Assembly (NCBI GenBank): GCA_030266845.1
Contig: JAJDIT010000001.1
Coordinates: 62,001-126,000, forward strand
Length of the DNA stretch: 64,000 nt
From: Acholeplasma sp. OttesenSCG-928-E16
GTDB taxonomy: Bacteria; Bacillota_I; Bacilli_A; Acholeplasmatales; Acholeplasmataceae
Direction: 5' to 3'
Positions 1-8,818 of the stretch are shown piece by piece; positions within the stretch are counted from its first letter, which is position 1; each line of letters starts with the position of its first letter. The notes beneath the pieces were generated by a model that was not told the origin of the DNA, searched no databases, and saw nothing but the letters and a program-made list of their open reading frames with translations. Both the position numbers and the translations under genes were made by a program.

Positions 1-1
1 T

Positions 2-154
2 ACGAGTGTTAATATTTGGACTTGGTTAATCAAAGCGATAATTTCATTGATAGTGTCTCTAATTATTTCCACCACATTGTCCTTTAAAAACAAATACTTT
101 AGAGAAATTGTTATGAAGATTGGCAACTTCAAAAAAAAACCTAAAAAAATATAG
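2..154 (+). CDS. C-terminal end of a membrane protein, possibly a polysaccharide flippase (partial)
   Basis: The frame opening at base 2 runs without a stop to TAG at 152-154 and encodes about 50 residues. It contains one hydrophobic helix (around IKAIISLIVSLIISTTLSF) followed by a basic tail rich in lysine, which is the way multi-spanning membrane proteins such as MATE/Wzx-type exporters often end. The downstream genes for polysaccharide precursors fit a flippase, but the fragment is too short to identify by itself. The 5' part lies outside the window. Confidence 0.5.
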   Translation, partial: TSVNIWTWLIKAIISLIVSLIISTTLSFKNKYFREIVMKIGNFKKKPKKI

Positions 155-162
155 ATATAATG

Positions 163-191
163 TTGACACTAAGAAGCACCCGTGTTATAAT
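163..191 (+). promoter_or_regulatory. Consensus sigma-A promoter for the ABC importer operon
   Basis: TTGACA at 163-168 and TATAAT at 186-191 are separated by exactly 17 bases, and the -10 is preceded by TG at 183-184 (extended -10). The predicted leader to the ATG at 287 is about 90 nt, and no obvious terminator hairpin is seen in it. Confidence 0.8.
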
Positions 192-286
192 TTTCGTGTT
201 CATAAATTGTAATACACATCTTTTTTTTGAACGAACTTTAATTGATTGAATTGATAAAACTGCTTATAATGACACGGGAGGTCAAA

Positions 287-1288
287 ATGAAAAAAACTAG
301 TATTAAATTGCTTTGCATTAGCTTTTCTTTAGTTGGAGCGTTAACATTATTAGCTTGTAATGGTAACGATAATATAGTTACTATTTACACTTCGATGGAA
401 GATTACTGTATTGAATACCTTCAAGAATGTGTAGACGAAGAATTTCCCGAATACAAAGTGATTATAGAATATATGGGAACAAGTAATATTGCTGCAAAAG
501 TTCTTGAAGAAAAAGATTCATCTGAGTGCGATATAGTTTTTGGCTTGGAATATGCCTTGCTGGAAAAACTAGCAAAAGAAGAAGCGATATGTGATATGTC
601 AGACTTATACGATAAAAATGACTATCTAGACGATACTGTTGCTAGCAACTATTCTAGTTACTTTAGTCCGTGTGTTCGACAAGGTGGTGCGGTAGTTGTG
701 AATAAAACGGTATTATCAAATAAAGGATTGCAGAAACCTACTTCTTATAACGATTTACTTGAGTCTAGCTATAAGGGGCTTATTTCAATGCCGTCTCCAA
801 AATCATCTGGAACAGGCTATATGTTTTATCTTTCATTAGTTAATTCTATGGGAGAACAAGCTGCATTAAATTATTTCGATTCCCTTTCATCTAATGTGCT
901 TTCTTTTACTGCTTCCGGCTCTGGACCGGTTAATTCATTAGTACAACGTGAAGTTGCTGTAGGGCTTGGTATGATATCCCAAGCAGTGGAAAAAATAAAT
1001 TCCGGTAATACAGAATTAGAAATATTATTTTTTGATGAAGGGGCACCGTTTAATTTATATGGAAATACTATTGTTATTGGAAAGAATAGAAGACAATGTG
1101 TAATTGATGTAATGAAGTATATAAACAACACATTTACTGACTTGAATTGTGAAAAGTTCTATCCTGAACCGGTTTTGAAAGATACGAATTACTCTGTAAG
1201 TAACTACCCGATAAATATTAATTATTCAAATATGAGCGGAAACACAATTGAAAAGAAGGAAGATTTACTATCAAAATGGAGCCATTAA
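287..1288 (+). CDS. ABC transporter substrate-binding lipoprotein (2-aminoethylphosphonate/iron/thiamine type)
   Basis: This is a 333-residue extracytoplasmic binding protein. The start is set at ATG 287, because GGGAGG lies just upstream and the protein then begins with a lipoprotein signal: MKK, a hydrophobic core, and the lipobox LLAC with Cys near residue 24. It belongs to the family that binds Fe3+, thiamine or 2-aminoethylphosphonate. Segments such as SGTGYMFYLSLVNSMGE and SGSGPVNSLVQ resemble binding proteins annotated as 2-aminoethylphosphonate-specific. It heads a four-gene overlapping operon with ATPase, permease and an NTP transferase, driven by the promoter at 163-191. The ligand is inferred mainly from the partner gene at 3696. 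Confidence 0.85.
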   Translation: MKKTSIKLLCISFSLVGALTLLACNGNDNIVTIYTSMEDYCIEYLQECVDEEFPEYKVIIEYMGTSNIAAKVLEEKDSSECDIVFGLEYALLEKLAKEEAICDMSDLYDKNDYLDDTVASNYSSYFSPCVRQGGAVVVNKTVLSNKGLQKPTSYNDLLESSYKGLISMPSPKSSGTGYMFYLSLVNSMGEQAALNYFDSLSSNVLSFTASGSGPVNSLVQREVAVGLGMISQAVEKINSGNTELEILFFDEGAPFNLYGNTIVIGKNRRQCVIDVMKYINNTFTDLNCEKFYPEPVLKDTNYSVSNYPININYSNMSGNTIEKKEDLLSKWSH

Positions 1289-2127
1289 AAAAACTAGAAA
1301 TTATTAATATCAGTAAGATTTATGATACAAATGAGGCAGTTTCAAATGTCTCTTTTGATATTTATGACGGCGAGTTTTTATCTATTTTAGGCCCTTCCGG
1401 GTGTGGGAAAACCACATTACTACGCATGTTGATTGGATTGATTCAACCAACATCAGGAAAAATTATAAAAGATGGGAGAGACATTACCAATGCTTCTCCC
1501 TCGTCAAGAAAAATGGGGATTGTGTTTCAAAATTATGCTCTTTTTGAAAACATGTCAGTTTTAAAAAACGTTGAGTATTCTCTTAAAATCAAACAACCTA
1601 AAGAAGAAGATATAGATGAGGCAAAAAAACTATCCTCAAATGGAAAACCTACTCGTTTTAGAATCAAAGCTGAAAGAAACAAAAGAGCTAGAAAAGTTGC
1701 TACTGACTTGTTAAAAAAACTAGGTTTGGAAGAACACATGAATAAAAAACCAACCGCTTTATCAGGTGGTCAGCAACAACGTGTTGCAATAGCTAGAACC
1801 CTTGCATTAAATCCTGAGATTATTCTTTTTGATGAACCAATGTCAGCATTAGATGTAGAAACAAGACTTTCTTTACGTCAAGAATTAAAGAAAATTCAAA
1901 ACGAATTTAAGACAACAATGATTTACATCACACACGATCAAGAAGAAGCCTTTGCCATGTCCGACAGAATTATGGTTATGGAAAAAGCAGTAACAAGCCA
2001 AATTGGAACACCTGAAGAAATAATTGCAAATCCAGCAAACGAGTATGTCAAAACATTTGTCATAAAAAATTTACAAATAAAAATAGACTCCTTAAAACGG
2101 TTCATGGGAAGTAAAAATGAAGATTAA
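1276..2127 (+). CDS. ABC transporter ATP-binding protein (PotA/FbpC/PhnT-like)
   Basis: The 283-residue ATPase energises the importer encoded with it. The Walker A motif GPSGCGKTT is near residue 40, followed by the Q-loop at VFQNYALF, the signature LSGGQQQRVAIAR, Walker B IILFDEPMSALD and the switch histidine in ITHDQEE. Between the Q-loop and the signature there is an insertion of about 25 charged residues (around 104-130) compared with a typical PotA-type subunit. It lacks a long C-terminal TOBE domain, keeping only a short tail. The ATG overlaps the end of the binding-protein gene by 13 bases, with AAGGAAG upstream, indicating translational coupling. Confidence 0.92.
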   Translation: MEPLKKLEIINISKIYDTNEAVSNVSFDIYDGEFLSILGPSGCGKTTLLRMLIGLIQPTSGKIIKDGRDITNASPSSRKMGIVFQNYALFENMSVLKNVEYSLKIKQPKEEDIDEAKKLSSNGKPTRFRIKAERNKRARKVATDLLKKLGLEEHMNKKPTALSGGQQQRVAIARTLALNPEIILFDEPMSALDVETRLSLRQELKKIQNEFKTTMIYITHDQEEAFAMSDRIMVMEKAVTSQIGTPEEIIANPANEYVKTFVIKNLQIKIDSLKRFMGSKNED

Positions 2128-3718
2128 AATTAATAGAGCCACACTAAGTAGGGTATGTATTGGACTTATTCTATTTGTAGTAATAATTATTCCTATTGTA
2201 AGGATGCTATTATATATTAAGGTAGAGTCTTTTGAAAAGATTTTTACATCTGGTGAATTTTATACTGCTTTATTAAACTCGCTGGCATCAACAATTGCTG
2301 CAACCATATGTTCTGTAGTCATTGCTTATTTACTAGCTCTTTGCTTAAAGAGAACATCAATAAAATTTAAAGGAATTTTTAATATCGTTTTAATATTGCC
2401 GATGCTTATTCCATCAATATCACATGGAATGGGGTTAATAGTTCTATTTGGAAATAATGGATTATTAACAAATTTCCTTGGAATCAAATCATCTATCTAT
2501 GGATTTACTGGAATATTATTAGGTTCTATTTTATACTCGTTTCCTGTTGCTTTTTTGATGTTCACCGATGTGCTTAATTATGAAGATAATACGCAACATG
2601 AAATGGCAAAAGTTCTAGGTTTTTCCAAAATTAGGCATTTTACTGCAATATCATTTCCGTACTTAAAAAAACCATTGATTTCCATCATTTTTGCGACTTT
2701 TACGATGATAATAACAGACTATGGTGTTCCACTATCCGTTGGAGGACAATTTAAAACACTTCCTGTGATGCTCTATGAAAACGCTGCTGGGCAACTCGAT
2801 TATTCCAGCGGTAGTGTAATCGGTCTTGTATTGTTAATTCCTGCAATTGCTGCCTTTTTAATCGATTTTTTAAATAAAGATAAGGGAAATTCCACTTATG
2901 TGGCAACCAGGTATATTGAAAATAAAAACACTGTTAGGGATGTGGTATCATATATTTTCTGTACCCTTGTATCAATGTTTGTTTTAATGGTTATTGTGTC
3001 TTTTTGTGTTCAAGCGTTTGCAAGAAGTTATCCTTTTGATATGTCAGTTACTTTTGACAACATTCAGAAAACCTTTCAAAAAAATGGTGGTAAATATCTC
3101 GTTAATTCTATCATTATAGCTTTTTTGACAGCGATTATTGGAACAGGTATAGCTTTCTTGACAGCGTATTTATCTGCAAGAATGAAAAACAGAACATCAA
3201 GATTTTTGCACTTAATGGCAATCACCTCTATGGCAGTACCTGGTTTAGTGCTTGGCTTGTCATACGTAATTTTATTTAAAGGGTCGTTTATTTATGGTAC
3301 TATAGTTATATTAATTATGGTAAATATGGTTCATTTCTTTGCCTCCCCATATCTTATGATGTATAATGCAATGAATAAAATGAATGAAAATTTAGAAGAT
3401 GTTGGTCATATTTTAGGTATTAATAGAATGCATATGATTAAAGATGTGGTTATACCTTTGAGTAAAGGAACATTATTAGAAATGTTCTCATATTTCTTTG
3501 TTAATAGTATGATGACAATCTCTGCAGTGGCTTTTTTATCAACTTCACAAAATAAGCCTTTGGCATTATTGATAAACCAATTTGAAACTTATAATATGAT
3601 GGAATGCGCTGCAGTAGTCGCACTAATGATTTTGACTGTAAATATCATGATTAAAGTAGTTATTTATGGAATAAAAAAAATAGGAGAAAAACAAAATGTT
3701 AACAAAAAAGCAATTTGA
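2117..3718 (+). CDS. ABC transporter permease, fused two-domain type
   Basis: This 533-residue integral membrane protein has about 12 predicted helices arranged as two homologous permease halves (roughly residues 1-260 and 270-525). Each half carries an EAA-type loop contacting the ATPase: EMAKVLGFSKIRHF in the first and EDVGHILGINRMHMI in the second. Such fused permeases are typical of FbpB/ThiP/2-aminoethylphosphonate importers, so one polypeptide forms the whole channel. Its ATG overlaps the ATPase gene by 11 bases. Confidence 0.9.
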   Translation: MKIKINRATLSRVCIGLILFVVIIIPIVRMLLYIKVESFEKIFTSGEFYTALLNSLASTIAATICSVVIAYLLALCLKRTSIKFKGIFNIVLILPMLIPSISHGMGLIVLFGNNGLLTNFLGIKSSIYGFTGILLGSILYSFPVAFLMFTDVLNYEDNTQHEMAKVLGFSKIRHFTAISFPYLKKPLISIIFATFTMIITDYGVPLSVGGQFKTLPVMLYENAAGQLDYSSGSVIGLVLLIPAIAAFLIDFLNKDKGNSTYVATRYIENKNTVRDVVSYIFCTLVSMFVLMVIVSFCVQAFARSYPFDMSVTFDNIQKTFQKNGGKYLVNSIIIAFLTAIIGTGIAFLTAYLSARMKNRTSRFLHLMAITSMAVPGLVLGLSYVILFKGSFIYGTIVILIMVNMVHFFASPYLMMYNAMNKMNENLEDVGHILGINRMHMIKDVVIPLSKGTLLEMFSYFFVNSMMTISAVAFLSTSQNKPLALLINQFETYNMMECAAVVALMILTVNIMIKVVIYGIKKIGEKQNVNKKAI

Positions 3719-4580
3719 TGTTTTAGATGTAATTATCGAATCAAACAAAATATTATCTCAAAGAGAAATTTCACAAAAATCATCTATATCCCTTGGTGGT
3801 GTCAATAAAATTTTAAATGAATTATCAGAGCTTCACCTTGTACAAAATAATGAAATTACAGAAAAAGGAATAGAACAGATGCAGAATTATCGTGTCAAAC
3901 GTGCGATCTTTATTGCTGCCGGCTTTGGTTCTAGATTAGTTCCGATAACTTTAAATACGCCAAAACCGTTAGTTCGCGTAAAAGGACAACGTATTATTGA
4001 CTCTAGCCTAGATGCATTAATAGAAGCTGGGATTGAAGAAATATATATTGTCAGAGGATATCTTTCAGAACAGTTTGATCAATTATTATACAAGTATCCA
4101 AATATTAAATTTATAGAAAATCCAATGTATAACGAAGCTAATAACCTCTTATCTATTGTTTGTGCAGGAGATCTTCTACAAAATGCTTATGTTTTGGAGG
4201 CGGATTTATTGTTATTTAATAAAAAAATAATCAAGAAGTATCAATATAGTTCTAATTATTTGGGAATACCAGTTGATAGAACTGACGACTGGTGTTTTTA
4301 TGTGACGGGTGGTATTATAGAAAAAATGTCAATTGGTGGAGAAAAATGTTTTCAAATGGTTGGTATATCATATTGGACACAAGAGGATGGAAAAAAAATA
4401 TCTCATGATGCAAAATTTGTATTCAGTTCTCCTGGTGGCAAAGAAAGATTTTGGGATCAAGTTCCTCTAGAATACTGTATAAAAAACTATAAAGTTGGAG
4501 TTAGGGAATGTTCCTTTTCTGACATCAAAGAAATTGATACGTATTCTGAGTTAAAGGAAATAGACGAATCATACCGTTGA
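3696..4580 (+). CDS. Winged-helix + nucleotidyltransferase fusion (LicC/PntC-like CTP:phosphocholine or phosphonate cytidylyltransferase)
   Basis: The 294-residue protein has an N-terminal winged helix-turn-helix (about residues 1-62) fused to a sugar-nucleotidyltransferase fold. The nucleotide-binding loop is FIAAGFGSRLVPITL with the downstream lysine of TPKPLV. Features shared with LicC phosphocholine cytidylyltransferases include IVRGYLSEQF, ENPMYNEANNLLSI, the acidic metal site LEADLLLF and GISYWTQEDGKKI. The expected reaction activates phosphocholine or 2-aminoethylphosphonate as a CMP derivative for decorating a surface polymer. ATG 3696 overlaps the permease by 23 bases, with ATAGGAG upstream. 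The HTH could let the protein regulate its own operon; this is inference. Confidence 0.78.
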   Translation: MLTKKQFDVLDVIIESNKILSQREISQKSSISLGGVNKILNELSELHLVQNNEITEKGIEQMQNYRVKRAIFIAAGFGSRLVPITLNTPKPLVRVKGQRIIDSSLDALIEAGIEEIYIVRGYLSEQFDQLLYKYPNIKFIENPMYNEANNLLSIVCAGDLLQNAYVLEADLLLFNKKIIKKYQYSSNYLGIPVDRTDDWCFYVTGGIIEKMSIGGEKCFQMVGISYWTQEDGKKISHDAKFVFSSPGGKERFWDQVPLEYCIKNYKVGVRECSFSDIKEIDTYSELKEIDESYR

Positions 4581-4648
4581 CAAAAAGAGTATTTCAAATT
4601 TTTTAAAATAGTGATAAACGATAATAAAATCGACTAAGTCAAAAATAA

Positions 4649-4695
4649 AAACATAGTAATCATGTGATAGGAATCATATACTTATTACTGTGTTT
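4649..4695. repeat. Long imperfect inverted repeat upstream of ugd
   Basis: Outer arms 4649-4660 and 4684-4695 are 12 bases long with one mismatch. Inner arms 4662-4668 and 4673-4679 pair with one G-T wobble around the tetraloop AGGA. No T-tract follows, so this is a poor intrinsic terminator. It ends just before the -10 box of ugd, so it may be an operator or an mRNA hairpin at the end of the importer operon. Confidence 0.55.
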
Positions 4696-4696
4696 G

Positions 4697-4705
4697 TGCT
4701 ATAAT
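4697..4705 (+). promoter_or_regulatory. Extended -10 promoter of ugd
   Basis: TGCTATAAT lies at 4697-4705, about 30 bases before the ATG. The -35 region is weak (TATACT at 4677-4682), consistent with an extended -10 promoter. Confidence 0.6.
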
Positions 4706-4736
4706 ACAAGAAAAACTTGTATTTTGGAGGGTGGAT

Positions 4737-5939
4737 ATGAAAATCGTTGTAGTTGGAACTGGATATGTAGGAATCTCTAACGCGATACTGCTTGCTCAAC
4801 ATAACAGTGTAGTTGCGGTTGATATAATTCAGAAAAAGGTTGATTTACTAAATAATAAAATTTCCCCAATAGTTGATAAGGAAATCCAAGAGTATCTCTT
4901 AACAAAAGAACTTGATTTCTTTGCAACAACAGATGGAGAATCAGCATACAAAAATGCTGAGTATGTTATTGTAGCGACTCCGACTGACTATGATCCTAAA
5001 AAAAATTATTTCAATACTTCATCTGTAGAAAACGTTATTAAGCAAATTTTAAAAGTGAATGATGATGCAACTATTGTCATTAAATCAACAATTCCAGTCG
5101 GCTTTACTGATGATATGAAAAGCAAACTAGGTTATGATAAAATTCTTTTTTCTCCCGAGTTTTTGAGAGAAGGGAAAGCCCTGCATGATAATCTTTATCC
5201 GTCAAGGATAATAGTTGGCGTTGATGTAGAAAACAGTGAATTAAAAAAAAGGGCAGAACTATTTGCTGATTTGTTAGCTGAAGGAGCCATAAAAAAAGAT
5301 ATTGAGAAATTAATCATTCATACTCAAGAATCCGAAGCTGTAAAATTATTTGCTAACACATATCTTGCCCTTCGTGTAGCATACTTTAATGAATTAGACA
5401 GTTATGCAGAGTTTCGTGGATTAAACACTAAGGAGATAATTGATGGTGTATGCATGGATCCAAGGATAGGAAATCATTATAATAATCCATCATTTGGATA
5501 TGGCGGATATTGTTTACCAAAAGATACAAAACAATTACTTGCAAATTATGAGGAAGTTCCCGAAAACTTAATACGTGCAATTGTTGATTCAAATAGAACA
5601 AGAAAAGACTTTATTGCAGAAAGAGTATTAGAAAAAGCAAATTTTCCCAATAAAAAGAATCCGATTATTGGTGTCTATCGATTGACAATGAAGTCTGATT
5701 CAGATAATTTTCGATCATCTAGTATTCAAGGAATAATGAAGAGATTGAAAGCGAAAGGAGTTGAGGTCGTTATTTATGAACCTACACTCAAGGAAAAAGA
5801 TTTTTTTAATAGTAGAGTTATTGAAAATCTTGACGATTTTAAGTCTATGTGCGATGTTATTATTTCGAATAGAATGTGTTCGGATCTAAATGATGTGAGC
5901 AGCAAGGTATACACGAGAGATCTGTATAATAGAGATTAA
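4737..5939 (+). CDS. ugd: UDP-glucose 6-dehydrogenase
   Basis: The enzyme oxidises UDP-glucose to UDP-glucuronate with two NAD+, supplying uronic acid for capsule-like polymers. It has 400 residues, normal for streptococcal HasB-type enzymes. The N-terminal Rossmann fold starts at VVGTGYVG, the central helix carries [11 protein letters not shown], and the catalytic cysteine is in [15 protein letters not shown]. The start is taken at ATG 4737, six bases after GGAGG; a GTG at 4731 is in frame but would overlap the ribosome-binding site. It could alternatively use a UDP-amino sugar, but the 'YPSRI' and 'CLPKD' segments fit the UDP-glucose subfamily. Confidence 0.93.
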   Translation: MKIVVVGTGYVGISNAILLAQHNSVVAVDIIQKKVDLLNNKISPIVDKEIQEYLLTKELDFFATTDGESAYKNAEYVIVATPTDYDPKKNYFNTSSVENVIKQILKVNDDATIVIKSTIPVGFTDDMKSKLGYDKILFSPEFLREGKALHDNLYPSRIIVGVDVENSELKKRAELFADLLAEGAIKKDIEKLIIHTQESEAVKLFANTYLALRVAYFNELDSYAEFRGLNTKEIIDGVCMDPRIGNHYNNPSFGYGGYCLPKDTKQLLANYEEVPENLIRAIVDSNRTRKDFIAERVLEKANFPNKKNPIIGVYRLTMKSDSDNFRSSSIQGIMKRLKAKGVEVVIYEPTLKEKDFFNSRVIENLDDFKSMCDVIISNRMCSDLNDVSSKVYTRDLYNRD

Positions 5940-5967
5940 TTAATGAATGCAATAAAAATGAGGAAAA

Positions 5968-7263
5968 ATGAAATATTTTGGCACAGATGGAATTAGAGGC
6001 ATTGCCTTTAAAAAACTTAATAGTAATCTAGCTTATAGAGTTGGCCAAGCAATTGGATTTCATGTCAAGCCTAATAGAATAGTTATAGGATGCGATACAA
6101 GAGAATCATCCAATTTACTTTCTTATAGTGTCGCATTAGGCTTGATAAATTCAGGCGTTAATATAATTTTCTTAGGCATTGTTTCTACACCGATAGTTTC
6201 CAAGTATTCGAAGGATAATAATATTCCGGGAATAATGATTACTGCTTCACATAATCCGTATTATGATAACGGAATTAAACTATTTATAAATGGATACAAA
6301 TCATGTGAAGAAGTAGAGTTAAAAATAGAAGACTTTGTAGACCATGGGACTCTCTATTATGAAGAAAAATTAGGGTCTTTCACTTTAGAAGATAATCCGT
6401 TTTGTGATTATTTGAAACTATACAATCAATTTGACCTAAGTAACACAATGCTGAGAATAGGATATGATTCTGCAAATGGAGCAAACTACAAAATATCCAA
6501 TATAGTATTTCATAAGTTCTTCTTAGAAGCCTTTCAAATCAACAATGCGCCAAACGGAAAAAATATCAACGAAAATTGTGGATCAACTCATACGAATGCA
6601 ATCACTGATTTTGTAAGAGCAAATTCTCTAGATATAGGTTTTAGTTTTGATGGAGATGGAGACAGATTATTAGTTGTTGATGGAAGCGGAAAATTATATG
6701 ATGGAGATGTATTGATATATATCATTGCTAAATATCTAAAACAACAAAACAAATTAACAAATAATACTGTAGTATTAACAAAAATGAGCAATCCAAGTAT
6801 AATAAAAGCACTAAATAATATTAATATTAATGTATCATTAGTGGATGTTGGTGATAAAAATGTTTTTGCTGAATTGGAAAGAGGCGACTTTATTCTTGGA
6901 GGCGAAAACAGCGGTCATATCATTATGAAAGACTTATTACACACCGGCGATGGACTATTGGTTGCGATAAGATTACTTCAAATTTTAAAAGATGCAAATC
7001 AATCATTAGCTCAACTTACAAGCGAATTAGAACTCTACCCACAAAAAACGGTTAATATCAAAGGGATTGATAAATCAGTTTTAAATAAAGAATCTGTTAA
7101 GCTAGCCTTAGAAGAAGCAAAAACAAAACTCGGAGATAATTCATTACTATTAGTTAGACCTAGCGGAACAGAACCATTGATTCGGGTTACTGTTTCACAT
7201 GAGTCAGAAAAACTTATGAATGACGTAATAACTTTTTTAGTAGATGCTATAAAAAACAATTAA
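5968..7263 (+). CDS. glmM: Phosphoglucosamine mutase
   Basis: The enzyme interconverts glucosamine-6-phosphate and glucosamine-1-phosphate, the step before GlmU in UDP-GlcNAc synthesis. In 431 residues it shows the four expected loops: FGTDGIRG at the N-terminus, the phosphoserine loop TASHNP near residue 93, the metal-binding DGDGDR near residue 230, and the phosphate-binding RPSGTEPLIRV near the C-terminus. It is slightly shorter than the usual 445 residues. GAGGAAAA precedes the ATG. It lies 28 bases after ugd and is probably cotranscribed with it, so here glmM is tied to polysaccharide genes. Confidence 0.93.
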   Translation: MKYFGTDGIRGIAFKKLNSNLAYRVGQAIGFHVKPNRIVIGCDTRESSNLLSYSVALGLINSGVNIIFLGIVSTPIVSKYSKDNNIPGIMITASHNPYYDNGIKLFINGYKSCEEVELKIEDFVDHGTLYYEEKLGSFTLEDNPFCDYLKLYNQFDLSNTMLRIGYDSANGANYKISNIVFHKFFLEAFQINNAPNGKNINENCGSTHTNAITDFVRANSLDIGFSFDGDGDRLLVVDGSGKLYDGDVLIYIIAKYLKQQNKLTNNTVVLTKMSNPSIIKALNNININVSLVDVGDKNVFAELERGDFILGGENSGHIIMKDLLHTGDGLLVAIRLLQILKDANQSLAQLTSELELYPQKTVNIKGIDKSVLNKESVKLALEEAKTKLGDNSLLLVRPSGTEPLIRVTVSHESEKLMNDVITFLVDAIKNN

Positions 7264-7338
7264 CGAGGATATTTGGTTTACAATCTAGATAGGTCCAAAG
7301 AAGAGGATAAAAAAATATTAATTAAATTAAACTGCATA

Positions 7339-7347
7339 TGATATAAT
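7339..7347 (+). promoter_or_regulatory. Extended -10 promoter of the chain-length gene
   Basis: TGATATAAT at 7339-7347 lies about 27 bases before the ATG at 7374; the -35 region is A/T only. Confidence 0.5.
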
Positions 7348-7373
7348 AAATTGTACAATTATGGAGGAAAACA

Positions 7374-8636
7374 ATGGAACAAGAACAACGCTTTACATTT
7401 ATAGATGGATTAAAAGAAATTTGGAAACAAAAAATAACTGCTCTAATAGTCTTGGTTGCATCAGGATTAATTATCTTCTTAGCTTTATTTATATATGGGA
7501 GAATGACCGCAACAGCAAAATCAGAATTTACGATGACTTTTGTAGGAGCATCTAGTAATACATATCCAGATGGAACACTCTTTGACTATAATACAATGGT
7601 TTCAAAAGAAAGGGTGGACGCAGTAAAAGCTAGCGATCAAAAATATAATAGTATTGATGTCGAAAAAATATTCGAAGAAAACGCAATCAGTATTAAAAGA
7701 ATAATCTATACAGAAGAAAACGCAATTGATTTTTCAACAATAGGCAATACATATGTTATTAAGATAGGTTTTAGTTACTTTACTGATAAAGAATTAGCAC
7801 AAGCTTTTATTGATGATTTAATTAATTTACAACTTGATGAAGTTAGTAAAAGAAGCAATTCAAATTTAGTGGACTACATTAGTCCTTTAGAAAATTCTGA
7901 ATTTGAATATCAAAATTATATTAACGCGATGAGTAATCAATATAATGCAATAATATCTGGATATAACTCAATCGTTTCATCTAATGGAACTACAATAACA
8001 ACAGACGGAGTGATTATTAAAAATAAGATTGAGGATATAAAAGCTCAATTTTTAGGAGGCTCAATTTTCAATATTTTAACTAATGAAGTCATTACTAATA
8101 AATATCTAAGGAATATTGAATCTTCCGATAGAATAATTAAAGCACAAATAGATTCTTTAAACAGACAAAAGGAGTTGGTATTATTAAATATTGCAGACTT
8201 GGAAACAACACTCGCAGATCTACCAACATCAATTTTTACTGCAGATGATTTAATTGCCAATATTGCCTCTTTAAAAATCACTCTGAACAATATTAATAAC
8301 GAATTAATACAATTGAATGCAATGTTAAATGGAATAAGTGCACCAAAAGACTTTCGTGATGAAATAAAGTACTATTATGATTTGTTGTCTGATTTGTCTA
8401 GTGAATATGCAACTAATTATTCGTTTATTTTATCTCAAAATCAAACTTATAATTATATTGGCGAAAATGGGCCTGTTGAAATATTAAAGCCGGTATCATC
8501 AATAATTGCTCTACTTATTGCAGGAATTGGTGCTATTGCAATTTCGCTTGTTGTAGTATATATAAGGTATGGCTTTAAAAAAGATAAAGAAATCAAATTA
8601 GCGCTAGAACAACCAATGAATAATGATAAAGCCTAA
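7374..8636 (+). CDS. Wzz-like polysaccharide chain-length determinant membrane protein
   Basis: The 420-residue protein has a short cytosolic N-terminus, a transmembrane helix at about 24-44, a long extracytoplasmic part rich in coiled-coil-like helices (about 170-360) and a second helix near 385-405 followed by a basic tail. This two-helix topology with an external helical hairpin is the plan of the Wzz/CpsC polysaccharide copolymerase family. Sequence identity to named members cannot be judged by eye, so the call is partly architectural. No BY-kinase partner is in the window. GGAGG lies seven bases before the ATG. The stop codon is built into the terminator stem. Confidence 0.65.
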   Translation: MEQEQRFTFIDGLKEIWKQKITALIVLVASGLIIFLALFIYGRMTATAKSEFTMTFVGASSNTYPDGTLFDYNTMVSKERVDAVKASDQKYNSIDVEKIFEENAISIKRIIYTEENAIDFSTIGNTYVIKIGFSYFTDKELAQAFIDDLINLQLDEVSKRSNSNLVDYISPLENSEFEYQNYINAMSNQYNAIISGYNSIVSSNGTTITTDGVIIKNKIEDIKAQFLGGSIFNILTNEVITNKYLRNIESSDRIIKAQIDSLNRQKELVLLNIADLETTLADLPTSIFTADDLIANIASLKITLNNINNELIQLNAMLNGISAPKDFRDEIKYYYDLLSDLSSEYATNYSFILSQNQTYNYIGENGPVEILKPVSSIIALLIAGIGAIAISLVVVYIRYGFKKDKEIKLALEQPMNNDKA

Positions 8637-8656
8637 TCTTAGGCTTTTCTTTTTTA
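8628..8656 (+). terminator. Intrinsic terminator of the polysaccharide operon
   Basis: A nine-base perfect stem (8628-8636 with 8639-8647) is followed by a T-rich tract. The stem overlaps the stop codon of the chain-length gene. Confidence 0.9.
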
Positions 8657-8818
8657 TAATTATTTTCTCATGCTGATGAAAAATTGGTAGATGAAATAGT
8701 AAGTAAAATTGTAAATACTATTAAAAATATATAGAGACAATCATTATAAATAGTGATAAAATAAACTTATAAATGAGTTTTATTAGTAAAAATATTCTAA
8801 AATTTAGGAGAGATAAAT

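Noticed and set aside
242-286. Upstream in-frame start for the binding protein
   Set aside because: It would place 15 residues before the lipoprotein signal; GGGAGG and the signal peptide both indicate ATG 287.
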